Assembly: GCA_023432075.1 (NCBI GenBank)
Contig: JAEYVD010000522.1
Location: 1 to 6,344 of the forward strand
DNA length: 6,344 nucleotides
Reading direction: 5' to 3'
Source of the DNA: Pseudomonadota bacterium
GTDB lineage: Bacteria; Pseudomonadota; Gammaproteobacteria; Burkholderiales; Burkholderiaceae_B
Shown: piece by piece, positions 5,197 to 6,344 of the stretch
Layout of the letters: the number at the start of each line of letters is the position of its first letter
Numbering within the stretch: the stretch's first letter is position 1
Position numbers and translations under genes: made by a program
Notes under the pieces: generated by a model
What the model was told of the DNA's origin: nothing
What the model saw: the letters and a program-made list of their open reading frames with translations, nothing else
Database searches by the model: none

Positions 5197-5233
5197 GCCG
5201 GCGGTTTTCCGCCGTGCTTGACCCTCCGCCGGC
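5197..5233 (-). promoter_or_regulatory. Two mutually exclusive stems just before the transporter ribosome site
   Basis: In minus-strand RNA, CGGCGG and CCGCCG (plus positions 5209-5214 and 5199-5204) pair around an AAAA loop. The same 3' arm, extended (5197-5204), is also a perfect 8-base complement of 5226-5233, so a longer-range stem can replace it. Both end about 10 bases before the Shine-Dalgarno at 5181-5186. This could influence translation, but no known riboswitch is recognisable and GC-rich sequence forms such pairs readily. Confidence 0.35.
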
Positions 5234-5251
5234 GCGGCCGACATCGAGCTA

Positions 5252-5290
5252 AGCGTCACATTGCGGGGCGACGCTGACGAGGTTCTGACG
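5252..5290. repeat. CTGACG repeats and AGCGTC dyad upstream of the transporter
   Basis: AGCGTC (5252-5257) and GACGCT (5270-5275) are inverted repeats 12 bases apart. CTGACG occurs at 5274-5279 and 5285-5290, an 11-base repeat distance, and a third CGTCA core lies at 5254-5258 on the other strand. Tandem half-sites one helical turn apart are typical of response-regulator binding, so this may be the operator of the transporter. The regulator is not identifiable here. Confidence 0.4.
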
Positions 5291-5295
5291 TGACC

Positions 5296-5330
5296 CTTAC
5301 TCGAATCTTAAAATTGAAACAAATGGTAAT
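5296..5330 (-). promoter_or_regulatory. AT-rich stretch, probable promoter region of the transporter
   Basis: This is the most AT-rich stretch in the window (around ATCTTAAAATTGAAACAAAT, 5305-5324) and lies in the kinase-transporter gap. On the minus strand, TTGTTT followed after 17 bases by TAAGGG, or the hexamer TAAGAT alone, could be promoter parts, but neither pair is close to consensus. The region suggests a transporter promoter or an UP-like element without fixing its position. Confidence 0.3.
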
Positions 5331-5357
5331 CGTCCGGGGGAGGGCTAGGGATAGTCC

Positions 5358-6344
5358 TTAGCTCTCGGTGGGCTCGGGCGGGGGCGTGTAGAGGGGAAAA
5401 GCGACGCGGATGCGGGTGCCGGGCAGGTCCGAGTGCTCGGTGGGATGGTCGCTGATTTCGACGCTGGCCTGATGCTTTTGCGTGATCTCGCGCACGATGG
5501 CCAAGCCCAGGCCGCTGCCGTCGGAGGACGTGCCCAGCACGCGGTAGAAGCGGTCGAACACGCGCTCGCGTTCTTCGGGCGCAATGCCCGGTCCCGAGTC
5601 CTCGACCTCCAGGAGCCCCTCGCCGCCCGCCTGCAGCACGCGCACGGTGATATGGCCGCCGCGGGGCGTGTAGCGCAGGGCGTTGTCCACCAGGTTGTTC
5701 AGCAGTTCGGCCAGCAGCAGCGGATTGCCGTTGATCTCGACGGGGGTGTCCGACCCCTCGAAACCGAGGTCCGTGCTGAGCGACAGCGCCAGCGGCACCC
5801 AGTGCATGGTCTGCTCGTAGGCGATGGCGTTGATGTCCGTGCGGGTCAGGCCGATGGCGCTGGGGTTTTCGGCGCGCGCCAGCAGCAGCAGCTGATTGAC
5901 GAGCCGGGTCGCCCGTTCAGAGCCGGTGACCAGTTGCCGCAGGCTGGACTGCATTTCCTCGGGGCTGGCGTCGCGCAGCGCCAATTCCGCTTGCGTGCGC
6001 AGTCCCGCGAGCGGGGTCTTCAACTGGTGCGCGGCGTCGGCCACGAAGCGGCGCTGCGCCTGCACGTTGGCGGACAGCCGGTCCAGCAGGTCGTTCATGG
6101 CCGCAACCAGCGGCGCGATCTCGGAGGGCGCGGCGCGCTCGTCGATGGGCGAAAGGTCGTCGGGGCGGCGCGCGCGCAGGCGCTGCTGCAGCGCATTCAA
6201 GGGCGCCACGCCCCGCGACAGCCCGAACCAGACGAGCAGCACGGCGATCGGCAGCACCACGAACTGCGGGATGATGACGCCCTTGATGATGTCGTTGGCC
6301 AATTGCGTGCGCTTCTCGACGGTCTCGGCCACGATGAGCAGCGC
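5358..6344 (-). CDS. TctE-like sensor histidine kinase, N-terminus outside the window
   Basis: The visible 328 residues are the C-terminal part of a membrane sensor kinase; the gene runs off the right edge, so its true start and most of its sensor domain are missing. Numbering from the first visible residue: a short pre-membrane region ([18 protein letters not shown]), the second membrane helix (about 22-46), a HAMP linker (about 46-95), the HisKA phosphoacceptor motif [12 protein letters not shown] with H106, then an HATPase domain with N-box [12 protein letters not shown] (215-226), G1 box DSGPGI (249-254), F-box VFDRFYR (262-268) and G2 box GSGLGLAIV (276-284). All catalytic boxes are intact. 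The segment before the membrane helix and the kinase core resemble TctE, which senses tricarboxylates and phosphorylates TctD; related kinases sense other ligands. The response regulator would be expected upstream, to the right. No clear terminator separates it from the transporter gene. Confidence 0.93.
   Translation of the reverse strand, partial: ALLIVAETVEKRTQLANDIIKGVIIPQFVVLPIAVLLVWFGLSRGVAPLNALQQRLRARRPDDLSPIDERAAPSEIAPLVAAMNDLLDRLSANVQAQRRFVADAAHQLKTPLAGLRTQAELALRDASPEEMQSSLRQLVTGSERATRLVNQLLLLARAENPSAIGLTRTDINAIAYEQTMHWVPLALSLSTDLGFEGSDTPVEINGNPLLLAELLNNLVDNALRYTPRGGHITVRVLQAGGEGLLEVEDSGPGIAPEERERVFDRFYRVLGTSSDGSGLGLAIVREITQKHQASVEISDHPTEHSDLPGTRIRVAFPLYTPPPEPTES

Noticed and set aside
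3497..5221. A 574-residue open frame on the plus strand opposite the transporter gene
   Set aside because: Its translation is an implausible His/Arg/Asp/Gln-rich string, it lies exactly antisense to a clear MFS gene, and such frames are common opposite GC-rich genes.
1..6344. A defence island, prophage or mobile element
   Set aside because: No integrase, transposase, terminal repeats, tRNA target or atypical base composition is visible; the complete genes are ordinary chromosomal families.

Overview
The window is GC-rich and densely coded, with long spurious open frames opposite the real genes. A globin-coupled diguanylate cyclase of the Bordetella BpeGReg type, rdgC, a DUF3185 protein, an MHS-type transporter and a TctE-like kinase together suggest a betaproteobacterium of the Alcaligenaceae (Achromobacter/Bordetella group). 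That placement is inferred from gene content and style, not from a marker gene.

Layout, left to right. The C-terminal end of an unrecognised plus-strand gene stops at 221. A 125-base gap holds a strong hairpin and a possible -10 box, then a complete plus-strand gene (347-1780) encodes a haem-globin oxygen sensor fused to a GGDEF domain. It converges on rdgC (minus, 1835-2734) across a shared hairpin. Divergent from rdgC is a 69-residue two-helix membrane protein of the DUF3185 family (plus, 2885-3094) with its own terminator. A gene-free stretch (3095-3499) is full of dyads and ends on the minus strand in a textbook terminator that no protein gene explains; it is the best candidate here for an undescribed element, probably a small RNA. 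Next come a minus-strand MFS transporter (3500-5176) with its own terminator, a 181-base gap with repeats, and the 3' part of a minus-strand sensor histidine kinase (5358 to the right edge, N-terminus missing).

Functionally, the cyclase should couple oxygen binding to c-di-GMP synthesis and has an intact product-inhibition site. RdgC is a DNA-binding modulator of RecA. The kinase and the transporter lie in the same direction with no clear terminator between them, so a carboxylate-sensing two-component system controlling an uptake permease is a reasonable inference; the partner response regulator would lie beyond the right edge. The transporter is unusual in carrying a soluble periplasmic insert of about 115 residues with two cysteines. 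No mobile element, CRISPR array, tRNA or rRNA was seen.
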